The notes under the pieces were generated by a model, which was given only the letters and a program-made list of their open reading frames with translations, was not told the DNA's origin and made no database searches. A stretch of 17,884 nucleotides of DNA from Firmicutes bacterium UBA5227 (GTDB lineage Bacteria > Bacillota > Clostridia > Tissierellales > Sedimentibacteraceae). Of this stretch, positions 7,194 through 14,900 are shown one piece after another. A program made the translations under genes and the position numbers. The first letter of the stretch is position 1. Each line of letters begins with the position of its first letter. The stretch lies in contig DHUT01000022.1 of the NCBI GenBank assembly GCA_002409285.1, positions 20,052-37,935 on the forward strand. The letters are read 5' to 3'.

Positions 7194-7199
7194 TTGACA
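7194..7199 (+). promoter_or_regulatory. Consensus -35 box upstream of the exported-protein gene
   Basis: A perfect TTGACA, but no good -10 lies 16-18 bases on (best TAGCCT at 7218-7223, 18-base spacing). A perfect TATAAT is farther away (7231-7236), inside the palindrome that covers the ribosome binding site. The promoter is therefore either atypical or needs an activator. Confidence 0.35.
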
Positions 7200-7224
7200 A
7201 ATATTGATATTTTACTTTAGCCTG

Positions 7225-7252
7225 TCCCTCTATAATATTTATTATAGGGGGG
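7225..7252 (+). promoter_or_regulatory. 12-bp hairpin sequestering the ribosome binding site
   Basis: TCCCTCTATAAT (7225-7236) and ATTATAGGGGGG (7241-7252) pair along all 12 positions, two of them G-U, with a 4-base loop ATTT. The G-run 7247-7252 is the Shine-Dalgarno of the next gene (ATG at 7259) and is wholly inside the stem. The left arm also contains a perfect TATAAT. Either the RNA folds to block translation, or the DNA palindrome is an operator over the -10. Confidence 0.5.
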
Positions 7253-7258
7253 CTGCAT

Positions 7259-7714
7259 ATGAAAAAAAGATTTGTATACATAATGCTTGTCTTATTGTTA
7301 TTCAGTTATAATTCAATAAGTGCTTATGAATATCATGATGAGATAAGCGGTCTGGAATATTTGCTCAACAGGCGCATTGATGCAATGAATGAATTCCTTT
7401 ACGGAGAAAAGGATATGGATGTGCTGGAAGACAAGCTAAATGGGATTGAAGTCGAAGAACTTCTGGAAAACGATCTTTGTATTTTGGAAAAGGTTATTGA
7501 CAATCCAACGGATTATGAGCTTGCAATGAATGTTGAGGTGTATAAAATTAACAGCCTAAATAGAACAGAAGGCAAGCTCTTAATCAACGCTGACTTAAAC
7601 TGGATGATGAGCGGATATGACGGAGAATTTAATATGGTCAGAAATTATGATATAAAATGTGTTGAAGTTTCTGGGCAGATGTACCTGACTTCATTGTCCA
7701 TATTAAATGATTAA
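7259..7714 (+). CDS. Small exported protein of unknown function
   Basis: I do not recognise this family. The 151-residue product starts with a typical Sec signal peptide: KKR, a hydrophobic stretch at about 5-15, and a likely cut after SISA (residue 22). There is no lipobox Cys, so it is secreted or loosely bound rather than a lipoprotein. The mature part is about 129 residues, acidic, with one Cys pair candidate (Cys74 and Cys134) and alternating hydrophobic segments near the end (VEVYKINSL, LLINADLNWMM, YDIKCVEVS, YLTSLSIL) that suggest a beta-rich fold like small NTF2/cystatin-type domains; that is only inference. It lies between a LacI-type regulator and an M18 aminopeptidase on the same strand, 58 bases before the latter. 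Its ribosome binding site lies in a palindrome. Confidence 0.75.
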   Translation: MKKRFVYIMLVLLLFSYNSISAYEYHDEISGLEYLLNRRIDAMNEFLYGEKDMDVLEDKLNGIEVEELLENDLCILEKVIDNPTDYELAMNVEVYKINSLNRTEGKLLINADLNWMMSGYDGEFNMVRNYDIKCVEVSGQMYLTSLSILND

Positions 7715-7731
7715 TAACTATTTTTGCAGGG

Positions 7732-7737
7732 TATAAT
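7732..7737 (+). promoter_or_regulatory. Possible -10 box before the M18 aminopeptidase gene
   Basis: A perfect TATAAT lies 35 bases before the ATG at 7773, with TTTTTGCAGGG just upstream. No good -35 is seen at 16-18 bases. The gene may use this promoter or be read from the exported-protein promoter. Confidence 0.3.
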
Positions 7738-7772
7738 TTAAATAATTAAATAATTGATTTTAGGAGATAAAA

Positions 7773-9179
7773 ATGAATAACGACAAACTATTTTACAAGA
7801 AAAACTTTATTTGGGAAAAGTTAAGCAGTGATGAAAGAAACGAAGTATTTAAATTGGGGGACGATTACAGAGCATTTATGGATGCCTCCAAAACAGAAAG
7901 GCTTTCAGTGAAAGAAATTGTAAGAAGAGCTGAGGCAGACGGATTTGTTAATTTTAACAGCAAAAAGGATTTAAAGTCCGGTGACAAAGTTTATCTTGTC
8001 AACAAAGAAAAGAATGTGGTGCTGGCTGTTATCGGAAAAGAAAGCATAGAAAACGGAATGAACATTGTGGGAAGCCACATCGATTCACCAAGACTTGATA
8101 TTAAGCAAAACCCATTGTATGAGGAACATGGGATTTCATTGATGAAAACTCATTATTACGGTGGAATCAGAAAATATCAGTGGGTTACAATTCCACTTGC
8201 CATGTATGGAACAGTTGTAAAGGCTGACGGTGAAGCAATTGAAATATCCATAGGTGACAATGAAAACGACCCTGTATTCTGTATTACAGACTTGCTTCCT
8301 CACTTAGCTAAGGATCAGAATGACAAAAAGCTTGGCGAAGCTATTGAAGGAGAGGGACTGAATGTTATTATAGGCAGCCTTCCGGAAGTCTGCGAAGATG
8401 AAAAAGAAGCAAAGAAGTTTAAGCTTAATGTTCTTAAAATTCTTAATGAAAAATACGGAATGATAGAAGAGGATTTCCAGACAGCAGAGCTTGAGATAGT
8501 ACCTGCCGGAAAGTCCAGAGACGTGGGAATTGACAGAGGAATGATAATAGCATATGGTCATGATGACAGAGTATGCGCATATACGTCGCTGCAGGCAATT
8601 CTTAACATTGAAAACACCGACAAAACCGCAATTGCTTTGTTTGCGGATAAGGAAGAGGTAGGAAGCATAGGAAGTACCGGAATGCAGTCAGTATTTTTCA
8701 ATAACATGGTAGCTGAAATGATAGCACTGCAAAACAACGGTGAGTACTGTGAGCTTTCATTGAAACGAGCCCTTGCAAACAGCAGCATGCTTTCGTCAGA
8801 CGTTGCAGCAGGTGTAGATCCAACATATCCTCAGGTTTCGGAGCTTCAAAATTCACCTGTAATGGGTCAGGGTGTGGCAATGGTAAAATATACCGGAAGC
8901 AGAGGCAAATCCGGAGCTAATGATGCAAATGCAGAGTATATCGGAAAACTGAGAAAACTCTTTAATGACAACGGAGTAATCTGGCAGACTGCAGAACTGG
9001 GAAAGGTTGACCAGGGAGGCGGAGGAACAATCGCCTATATATTGGCAAACTACAACATGGATGTGGTTGATTTCGGAGTACCTGTACTGAGCATGCACGC
9101 ACCTTACGAATTAATATCAAAAACAGACTTATACATGGCTTACAAAGCATACGAAACATTTTACAATAAATATAAATAA
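7773..9179 (+). CDS. M18-family zinc aminopeptidase
   Basis: Cytosolic dinuclear-zinc aminopeptidase that removes N-terminal residues (often acidic or neutral) from peptides; large homo-oligomer in known members. The 468-residue protein shows the full metal and catalytic set in M18 order: SHIDSPRLD (101-109, His102), GHDDRVCA (262-269, Asp264), ADKEEVGSIGSTG (291-303, Glu294/Glu295), SSDVAAGVDP (341-350, Asp343) and SMHAPYEL (440-447, His442). The glycine-rich KVDQGGGGTI (411-420) is also typical. AGGAG (7762-7766) is 6 bases before the ATG. In an amino-acid-fermenting anaerobe it would serve peptide catabolism. Two terminators follow. It resembles the ApeA-like clostridial/Thermotoga branch; substrate preference cannot be read from sequence. 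Confidence 0.95.
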   Translation: MNNDKLFYKKNFIWEKLSSDERNEVFKLGDDYRAFMDASKTERLSVKEIVRRAEADGFVNFNSKKDLKSGDKVYLVNKEKNVVLAVIGKESIENGMNIVGSHIDSPRLDIKQNPLYEEHGISLMKTHYYGGIRKYQWVTIPLAMYGTVVKADGEAIEISIGDNENDPVFCITDLLPHLAKDQNDKKLGEAIEGEGLNVIIGSLPEVCEDEKEAKKFKLNVLKILNEKYGMIEEDFQTAELEIVPAGKSRDVGIDRGMIIAYGHDDRVCAYTSLQAILNIENTDKTAIALFADKEEVGSIGSTGMQSVFFNNMVAEMIALQNNGEYCELSLKRALANSSMLSSDVAAGVDPTYPQVSELQNSPVMGQGVAMVKYTGSRGKSGANDANAEYIGKLRKLFNDNGVIWQTAELGKVDQGGGGTIAYILANYNMDVVDFGVPVLSMHAPYELISKTDLYMAYKAYETFYNKYK

Positions 9180-9191
9180 TTGAATACAACT

Positions 9192-9219
9192 AAAAAATCT
9201 CCGTTCAAGGGGATTTTTT
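9192..9219 (+). terminator. Intrinsic terminator after the aminopeptidase gene
   Basis: AAAAAATCTCC (9192-9202) pairs with GGGGATTTTTT (9209-9219): 11 bp with one G-U and a 6-base loop. The T-run forms part of the 3' arm. The A-run/T-run symmetry would allow function in both directions, but only plus-strand genes flank it. Confidence 0.8.
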
Positions 9220-9281
9220 ATAGAATAAAGCTTTGAGGCTATAGCAAAAAATTGTATTTTCTAATTTAAATAAAAGGCTAT

Positions 9282-9314
9282 AAAAGCACTGACATATTGT
9301 TGTCGGTGCTTTTT
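9282..9314 (+). terminator. Second intrinsic terminator, GCACTGACA hairpin
   Basis: AAAAGCACTGACA (9282-9294) pairs with TGTCGGTGCTTTT (9301-9313): 13 bp with one G-U, 6-base loop, T-tract to 9314. It is stronger than the hairpin 63 bases upstream. Together they isolate the aminopeptidase unit from the redox operon. Confidence 0.85.
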
Positions 9315-9542
9315 ATTAATATAATAGCTGATTTTCCGGGTGCCCATGAAGGGATACAACAGGTAAACCTGATTGACTGGTTAAGTTGACTATCCTGAAT
9401 AAATTTTATCTTGATATGCAGTGGTGTAATTTTAAATACACCCAGATGAATTTTTGTACATAAAATAAATTTTTATCAAGCACTTACTGTTTATTGCTAT
9501 TATATGAACAAACATCATAAATTAATTACCAGGTGTTATTCA
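9315..9542. other. Gene-free region upstream of the redox operon promoter with dyads
   Basis: No gene is seen in these 228 bases. Visible structure: CCCATGAAGGG (9343-9353), the dyad CAGGTAAACCTG (9360-9371), TTGACT repeated at 9373-9378 and 9386-9391, and an inverted repeat GGTGTA/TACACC with an 8-base gap (9423-9442). None matches a riboswitch or a Rex site (TTGTGAA-type) that I recognise. Because the promoter lies downstream, these would be upstream DNA-binding sites rather than leader RNA. Confidence 0.35.
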
Positions 9543-9571
9543 TTGACTTTTTATTTACAAGAATATATAAT
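9543..9571 (+). promoter_or_regulatory. Near-consensus sigma-A promoter of the redox operon
   Basis: TTGACT (9543-9548), 17-base spacer, TATAAT (9566-9571); 11 of 12 consensus positions. Transcription should start near 9578, giving a leader of about 29 bases to the TTG start at 9607. This is one of the best promoters in the window and implies high expression. Confidence 0.85.
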
Positions 9572-9606
9572 GTACATGGTTATTAATTATAATGGAGGTC
9601 AATAAA

Positions 9607-10107
9607 TTGCAGAATGAATTTGTTCAGTCAAGAGAAAAAGAATTTTCGGAATTGAAAGAATATATTGACTCGATAAAAAATTCACAAGGTATATTGATGC
9701 AGACGCTGCAGAAGGCTCAGGATTTATTTGGATACCTGCCTCTGGAAGTTCAGAAATTTATTTCTGAGGAAACAAATATACCCTTAGCAGATATTTATGG
9801 AGTCGTTACATTCTATACTCAATTTACTATCGAGGAAAAAGGCAGACATAAAGTCGGTGTATGTCTTGGTACAGCCTGTTATGTAAAAGGTTCCCAGGAA
9901 GTTATGGATAAACTGGTAGAAGAGTTAGGAATAAACGTCGGACAAACTACCGAAGATAAATTATTTACTCTCGAAGCTACAAGATGTCTTGGTTGCTGCG
10001 GATTAGCACCTGTTATGACTGTGGACGAAGATGTTTACGGCAATATGGATCCTAAAAAAGTGCCTGAGGTAATTGCCAAGTATAAGAATCAGGAGGTGCG
10101 GGCTTGA
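9607..10107 (+). CDS. nuoE: NuoE/HydC/HymA-type [2Fe-2S] subunit of an NADH-linked complex
   Basis: Thioredoxin-like [2Fe-2S] protein that docks on the FMN subunit encoded next. A helical N-terminal part (about 1-75) precedes the ferredoxin-like domain. The cluster ligands are Cys86 and Cys91 (VCLGTACY) and Cys127 and Cys131 (RCLGCCGLAP), the standard NuoE spacing. The TTG at 9607 is preferred as start: GGAGG (9594-9598) is 8 bases upstream, giving 166 residues. The in-frame ATG at 9592 overlaps this ribosome binding site and has none of its own. The stop overlaps the next gene's start by 4 bases (TTGA, 10104-10107), so the two are translationally coupled. With its two downstream partners it fits the BfuC/HydC subunit of a bifurcating complex. 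Confidence 0.9.
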   Translation: MQNEFVQSREKEFSELKEYIDSIKNSQGILMQTLQKAQDLFGYLPLEVQKFISEETNIPLADIYGVVTFYTQFTIEEKGRHKVGVCLGTACYVKGSQEVMDKLVEELGINVGQTTEDKLFTLEATRCLGCCGLAPVMTVDEDVYGNMDPKKVPEVIAKYKNQEVRA

Positions 10108-11933
10108 AATCTATAGATGAATTAAAAATGTTGAGAGATGAATTTAACAAAAATTCCAAAAATGACAGCAGGGACAATGAAATAAGAATTGTTGTAGGAA
10201 TGGCTACATGCGGAATTTCAGCCGGAGCAAAACCGGTGTTTGACACTCTGATAAAAGAAGTAGAGGAAAAAAGGTTAAACAATGTTCAGGTGGTACAGAC
10301 CGGCTGCATCGGTATGTGCACCTATGAGCCTATAGTTGAGGTTTATGCCCCTGATGAAGAAAAAGTAACATACACACATGTAAATGCAGACAAGGCAAAA
10401 AAGATAGTTGAAGAAATTGAAAAGAAAAAACAAGATGATTCTATAGAAAAGATACCTTTAATGGACAGCCAGTTTTACAAAAAGCAAAAAAGAGTAGCAC
10501 TTAGAAACTGCGGAATTATTGATCCGGAAAATATTAACGAATATATTGCCAAGGACGGATATATGGGTTTAGGCAAGGCTCTTTCCATGACTCCCGATGA
10601 AGTTATTGCTCTGATGAAAAACTCAGGCTTAAGAGGAAGGGGAGGAGCAGGTTTCCCTACAGGTATGAAGTGGAGCTTTGCTGCACCTAACAAGGCAGAT
10701 CAGAAATATATTATATGTAACGCAGACGAAGGAGACCCGGGTGCATTTATGGACAGAAGCGTCCTGGAGGGAGATCCTCATGCAGTACTTGAAGCAATGG
10801 CTATTGCTGGATATGCTATAGGTGCAACCAAGGGATTCATTTATGTCAGAGCCGAATATCCGGTGGCGGTAAAAAGACTTGAAATTGCAATTAAACAAGC
10901 CAGAGAGCTGGGACTTTTGGGTAAAAATATCTTCAACTCCGGCTTTGATTTTGATATAGAAACAAGACTTGGGGCAGGAGCGTTTGTATGCGGTGAAGAA
11001 ACCGCCCTGATGCAGTCCATAGAAGGAAAGAGAGGAATGTCAAGAGTTAAGCCTCCGTTCCCTGCCAACAAAGGTCTTTGGGGAAAGCCCTCAGTAATAA
11101 ATAATGTAGAGACACTGGCCAACATACCTCAGATAATAAATGGAGGAGCTGAATGGTTCAGAAGCTTCGGTACTGAAAAATCTCCCGGAACAAAAGTATT
11201 TGCATTGGGCGGCAAGATTACAAATACGGGGCTTGTGGAAGTTCCTATGGGTACAACTCTGAGAGAAGTTATTTATGATATAGGCGGCGGATGCCCTAAC
11301 GGAAAAAAATTTAAGGCTGTTCAGACAGGAGGTCCATCAGGCGGATGTCTGACTAAGGATCATCTGGATACTCCCATAGAGTATGAAACCCTTATGGCCG
11401 TAGGCTCGATGATGGGTTCAGGCGGAATGATAGTAATGGATGAAGATAACTGCATGGTTGATATTGCAAGGTTCTTCCTTGACTTTACAGTTGATGAATC
11501 CTGTGGCAAATGTACTCCCTGCAGAGTCGGAACACGAAGAATGCTGTCAATTTTGGAAAAGATAACGGCAGGCGAAGGAACAATGGAAGACCTGGAAGAG
11601 CTGGAAAGCCTGGCAAACAGTGTAAAGGATTCTTCTCTTTGCGGACTTGGACAGACAGCACCCAATCCTGTATTGTCAACCCTGAAATATTTTAAGGACG
11701 AATATATTGCCCATGTTGTAGATAAAAAATGTCCTGCTAAGCATTGCAAAGCTTTATTGACTTATGAAATAAATAAGGACAAGTGCACCGGATGTACTCT
11801 GTGTGCAAGAAAATGTCCTGTACAATGTATAGACGGCACTGTTAAGAATCCTCATGTCATTAACAAGGAATTGTGCATTAAGTGCGGCAATTGCTTCAGC
11901 GTGTGCAGATTCGGCGCTGTAGAAAAAAATTAA
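10104..11933 (+). CDS. nuoF: NuoF/HydB/HymB-type FMN, NADH-binding iron-sulfur subunit
   Basis: Oxidises or reduces NAD(H) at FMN and passes electrons to iron-sulfur clusters; core subunit of HydABC-like enzymes. In order, the 609 residues hold: an N-terminal thioredoxin-like [2Fe-2S] domain (about 26-110, Cys36, Cys68, Cys72); the FMN/NADH domain with LRGRGGAGFPTGMKW (176-190), CNADEGDPGAFMDR (205-218) and GAGAFVCGEETAL (290-302); the [4Fe-4S] N3-type site ESCGKCTPC (Cys467, 470, 473) with Cys513; and two C-terminal [4Fe-4S] ferredoxin motifs (Cys561/564/567/571 and 591/594/597/601). These additions at both ends mark the HydB/BfuB form rather than complex I NuoF (about 440 residues). It starts with TTG at 10104, with AGGAGG (10091-10096) 7 bases upstream and a 4-base overlap with nuoE. 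Confidence 0.93.
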   Translation: MKSIDELKMLRDEFNKNSKNDSRDNEIRIVVGMATCGISAGAKPVFDTLIKEVEEKRLNNVQVVQTGCIGMCTYEPIVEVYAPDEEKVTYTHVNADKAKKIVEEIEKKKQDDSIEKIPLMDSQFYKKQKRVALRNCGIIDPENINEYIAKDGYMGLGKALSMTPDEVIALMKNSGLRGRGGAGFPTGMKWSFAAPNKADQKYIICNADEGDPGAFMDRSVLEGDPHAVLEAMAIAGYAIGATKGFIYVRAEYPVAVKRLEIAIKQARELGLLGKNIFNSGFDFDIETRLGAGAFVCGEETALMQSIEGKRGMSRVKPPFPANKGLWGKPSVINNVETLANIPQIINGGAEWFRSFGTEKSPGTKVFALGGKITNTGLVEVPMGTTLREVIYDIGGGCPNGKKFKAVQTGGPSGGCLTKDHLDTPIEYETLMAVGSMMGSGGMIVMDEDNCMVDIARFFLDFTVDESCGKCTPCRVGTRRMLSILEKITAGEGTMEDLEELESLANSVKDSSLCGLGQTAPNPVLSTLKYFKDEYIAHVVDKKCPAKHCKALLTYEINKDKCTGCTLCARKCPVQCIDGTVKNPHVINKELCIKCGNCFSVCRFGAVEKN

Positions 11934-11946
11934 GAGGGAGGAAGAC

Positions 11947-14900
11947 ATGGCTATAGTTAAACTTAATATAAACGGAAAAGAAATAACGGCTGAATCCGGC
12001 AAGACTGTCTTGCAGGCAGCCTTGGAAAATAATATAGAAATACCTCATCTGTGCTTTGACGAAAGACTTGAAGTATATGCAGGCTGTGGATTATGCCTGA
12101 TTGAAATCGAAGGGCAGCCAAAGACAGCAAGAGCATGTGCAACACCTGTGTCAGAGGGACTAATTGTGAGAAGCGATACTAAAAAGGTTGTGGACGCAAG
12201 AAATACAGCGCTGAACCTGTTAGTTTCACAGCACATTGGAGATTGCAAGGCTCCATGTACATTAAACTGTCCTGCACATACGGATGTTCAGGGTTATGTA
12301 GGTCTTGTGGCAAATAAACAATACAAGGAAGCACTGAAGCTTATAAAGGAAAAACTTCCTTTGCCTGCAAGCATAGGAAGAGTATGTCCTCATCCTTGTG
12401 AAAAGGCGTGCAGAAGACAAAATGTGGAGGATTCTGTATCAATTGCATGCATCAAGACCTTTGCGGCAGACTATGATTTAAATTCTGAAGATGTATATAT
12501 ACCAAGCTTGAAGCCAGCAACAGGAAAGAAGGTTGCTGTGGTAGGAGCAGGTCCTGCAGGTCTTTCTGCAGCATACTTCCTGCTTCGGGACGGTCATACT
12601 GTTGAAATATTCGAAGCAATGGAGAAACCGGGCGGAATGCTGAGATACGGAATTCCAGAGTACCGACTTCCCAAAAATGTGGTGGATGCGGAAGTAGCTG
12701 TCATTGAAGCAATGGGTGCAAAAATGAACTATGGTGTGAAAATCGGAGAGGATATGTCCCTTGATTACCTGCAAAACAAGTATGATGCAGTATTTTTAGG
12801 CATTGGTGCATGGAAGAGTTCACCCATGAGATGTGAAGGAGAGAATACTCCCGGAGTATTGGGAGGTATTGATTTCTTAATCAAGGTGGCAGAGAATAAG
12901 CCTGTTAATATCGGTAAAAAGGTAATAGTAGTAGGCGGAGGAAATACTGCAATGGACGTTGCAAGAACAAGCATACGTCTTGGTGCGGAAGAGGTAAGAG
13001 TAGTTTACAGGAGAACTGAGAATGAAATGCCTGCGGAAAAGATAGAAATACAGGAGGCCAGAGAGGAAGGAGTTATATTCTCATTCCTGTCAGCACCGGC
13101 ATTGGTGGAAAGTGACGGTGAAAAGGTCACAGGTCTTAAATGTGATGTTATGGCTCTTGGAGAAAAGGATGCCTCAGGAAGACAAAGACCGGAGCCGACA
13201 GGTGAATCTGTAATTTTTGAAGCAGATACAATAATTGCGGCAATCGGACAGGAAGTTGACTGCGGAAAAATAAATGTCGGACAGGGTAAAAAGAAAAATA
13301 TTGCCATAAATGAAAGCACTTTTGAAACTAATCTGAGGGGTGTTTTTGCCGGCGGCGATGCTGCAACAGGTCCTAAAATTGCAATAGATGCAATTGCACA
13401 GGGTCAATATGCGGCAGGAGTAATAAGCAGTTATTTAGAAGGAGAAATTATACCGCACAAGGATCTTCCCCTTGTTTATACTGAAGTTACCAGGGAAGAT
13501 TTCAAAGACAGGGAGGTAGTTCCAAGAGTTGCTCACAGAACCGTTGAACCAGAAATCAGAAAGTTCAACTTCCAGCCTATACTTCCAACTATGACTGAGG
13601 AAGAGGCTGTGAGAGAAGGCTCAAGATGCCTTGAATGTGGGTGCAAGGATTACTTTGAATGTCAGCTTGTGGACTATATCAAAAAGTATGAGGTTGACAC
13701 TGTTAAATACCATGCTGAAAATGAAAAGAAATTTAAGGAAACAGAACATCCGTTCATTTCTCAAAATGTTGACAAATGTGTGTTGTGCGGATTGTGCGTA
13801 AGAACATGCAGCGAAGTCGTAGGTGCTTCAGCACTGGGATTTGTTGAAAGAGGAAATGAGACTTTTGTTGCTCCGGCTTTTGAGCAGGGGCTGAAATCTA
13901 CAAGCTGTATATCCTGCGGACAGTGTATTGATGTATGCCCTACAGGCGCATGGCTTGACAGGAGAGAAAATATTAAGGAAATACCTTTGAATTTAACTGA
14001 AACAAAGTCTGTATGCAGTTACTGTTCCGTAGGCTGTGAGATTGTATATGAACACAAGGATAATGTGGTGTATAAGGCTTCAAGCCCAAAAGAAAATGAA
14101 ATACCAATGTGCGGAAGAGGAAAATTCGGTATTGAGCATATCAATAATGAAAACAGGCTGTTAGAACCTAAAGCAAGGGTTAAGGGTGCACAGGTTCCTG
14201 TGTCGATGGAAGCTGCTTTGTACGAAACTGCAAAACGCCTGAGGAGCATACAAAATATGTATGGCGAAAATCAAATAGCGTTTGTGGTTTCGCCTAAGCT
14301 GACAAATGAAGAACTGACAAAAATAAATGCTGTTGCAAAAGAGTTAAATACTAACTATAAAGGTTCATTTACAGTTGATGCCGAACCGGGAATAGAAACA
14401 GTATTAGGCGAAAATAAATCCACAACTACGCTGGATGAATTAGATGCCGCTGATTTAATTATTTCTGCGGGACAGCTCTACGAACATCATCCTTCTGCGG
14501 GCATGAAGCTTAGGAGACTTGCTGCAGCAAAGCCGGTTATTTCCATATCAGCCGAGAAAACCAAGGCGGATATGTGGGCTAAGAAGATTGATGCAGACAA
14601 ATATGAAGAATTCTTTGCAGAGGTTCTTAAAGCCTTGATTGATAAAGGTGTAATTAAGAAAGAAACTGCAGAAGCATGTACAAATGGAACAAATTTATTA
14701 AATGCTCTTGAAAAAATAACGGTAAGTAAGTCAGCAGATGAAGTTGCCGAAAGCATAAAGAAATCTAAAAAGCCTGTTATTGTTGCAGATGCAAATACTG
14801 TTAACAGCGGTGCCTTAAAGGTACTTGCGGACATAACCCTGTTAACGGGCAATAAGGACAGAGCTAACAGAGGATTAATAGTTCTTAAAGCTAAATCCAA

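Noticed and set aside
9315..9542. Riboswitch upstream of the redox operon
   Set aside because: No known riboswitch core recognised, and the promoter lies downstream of the structured parts, so they would not be in the leader RNA.
9592..9606. ATG start for nuoE
   Set aside because: It overlaps the GGAGG that serves the TTG at 9607 and has no upstream binding site.
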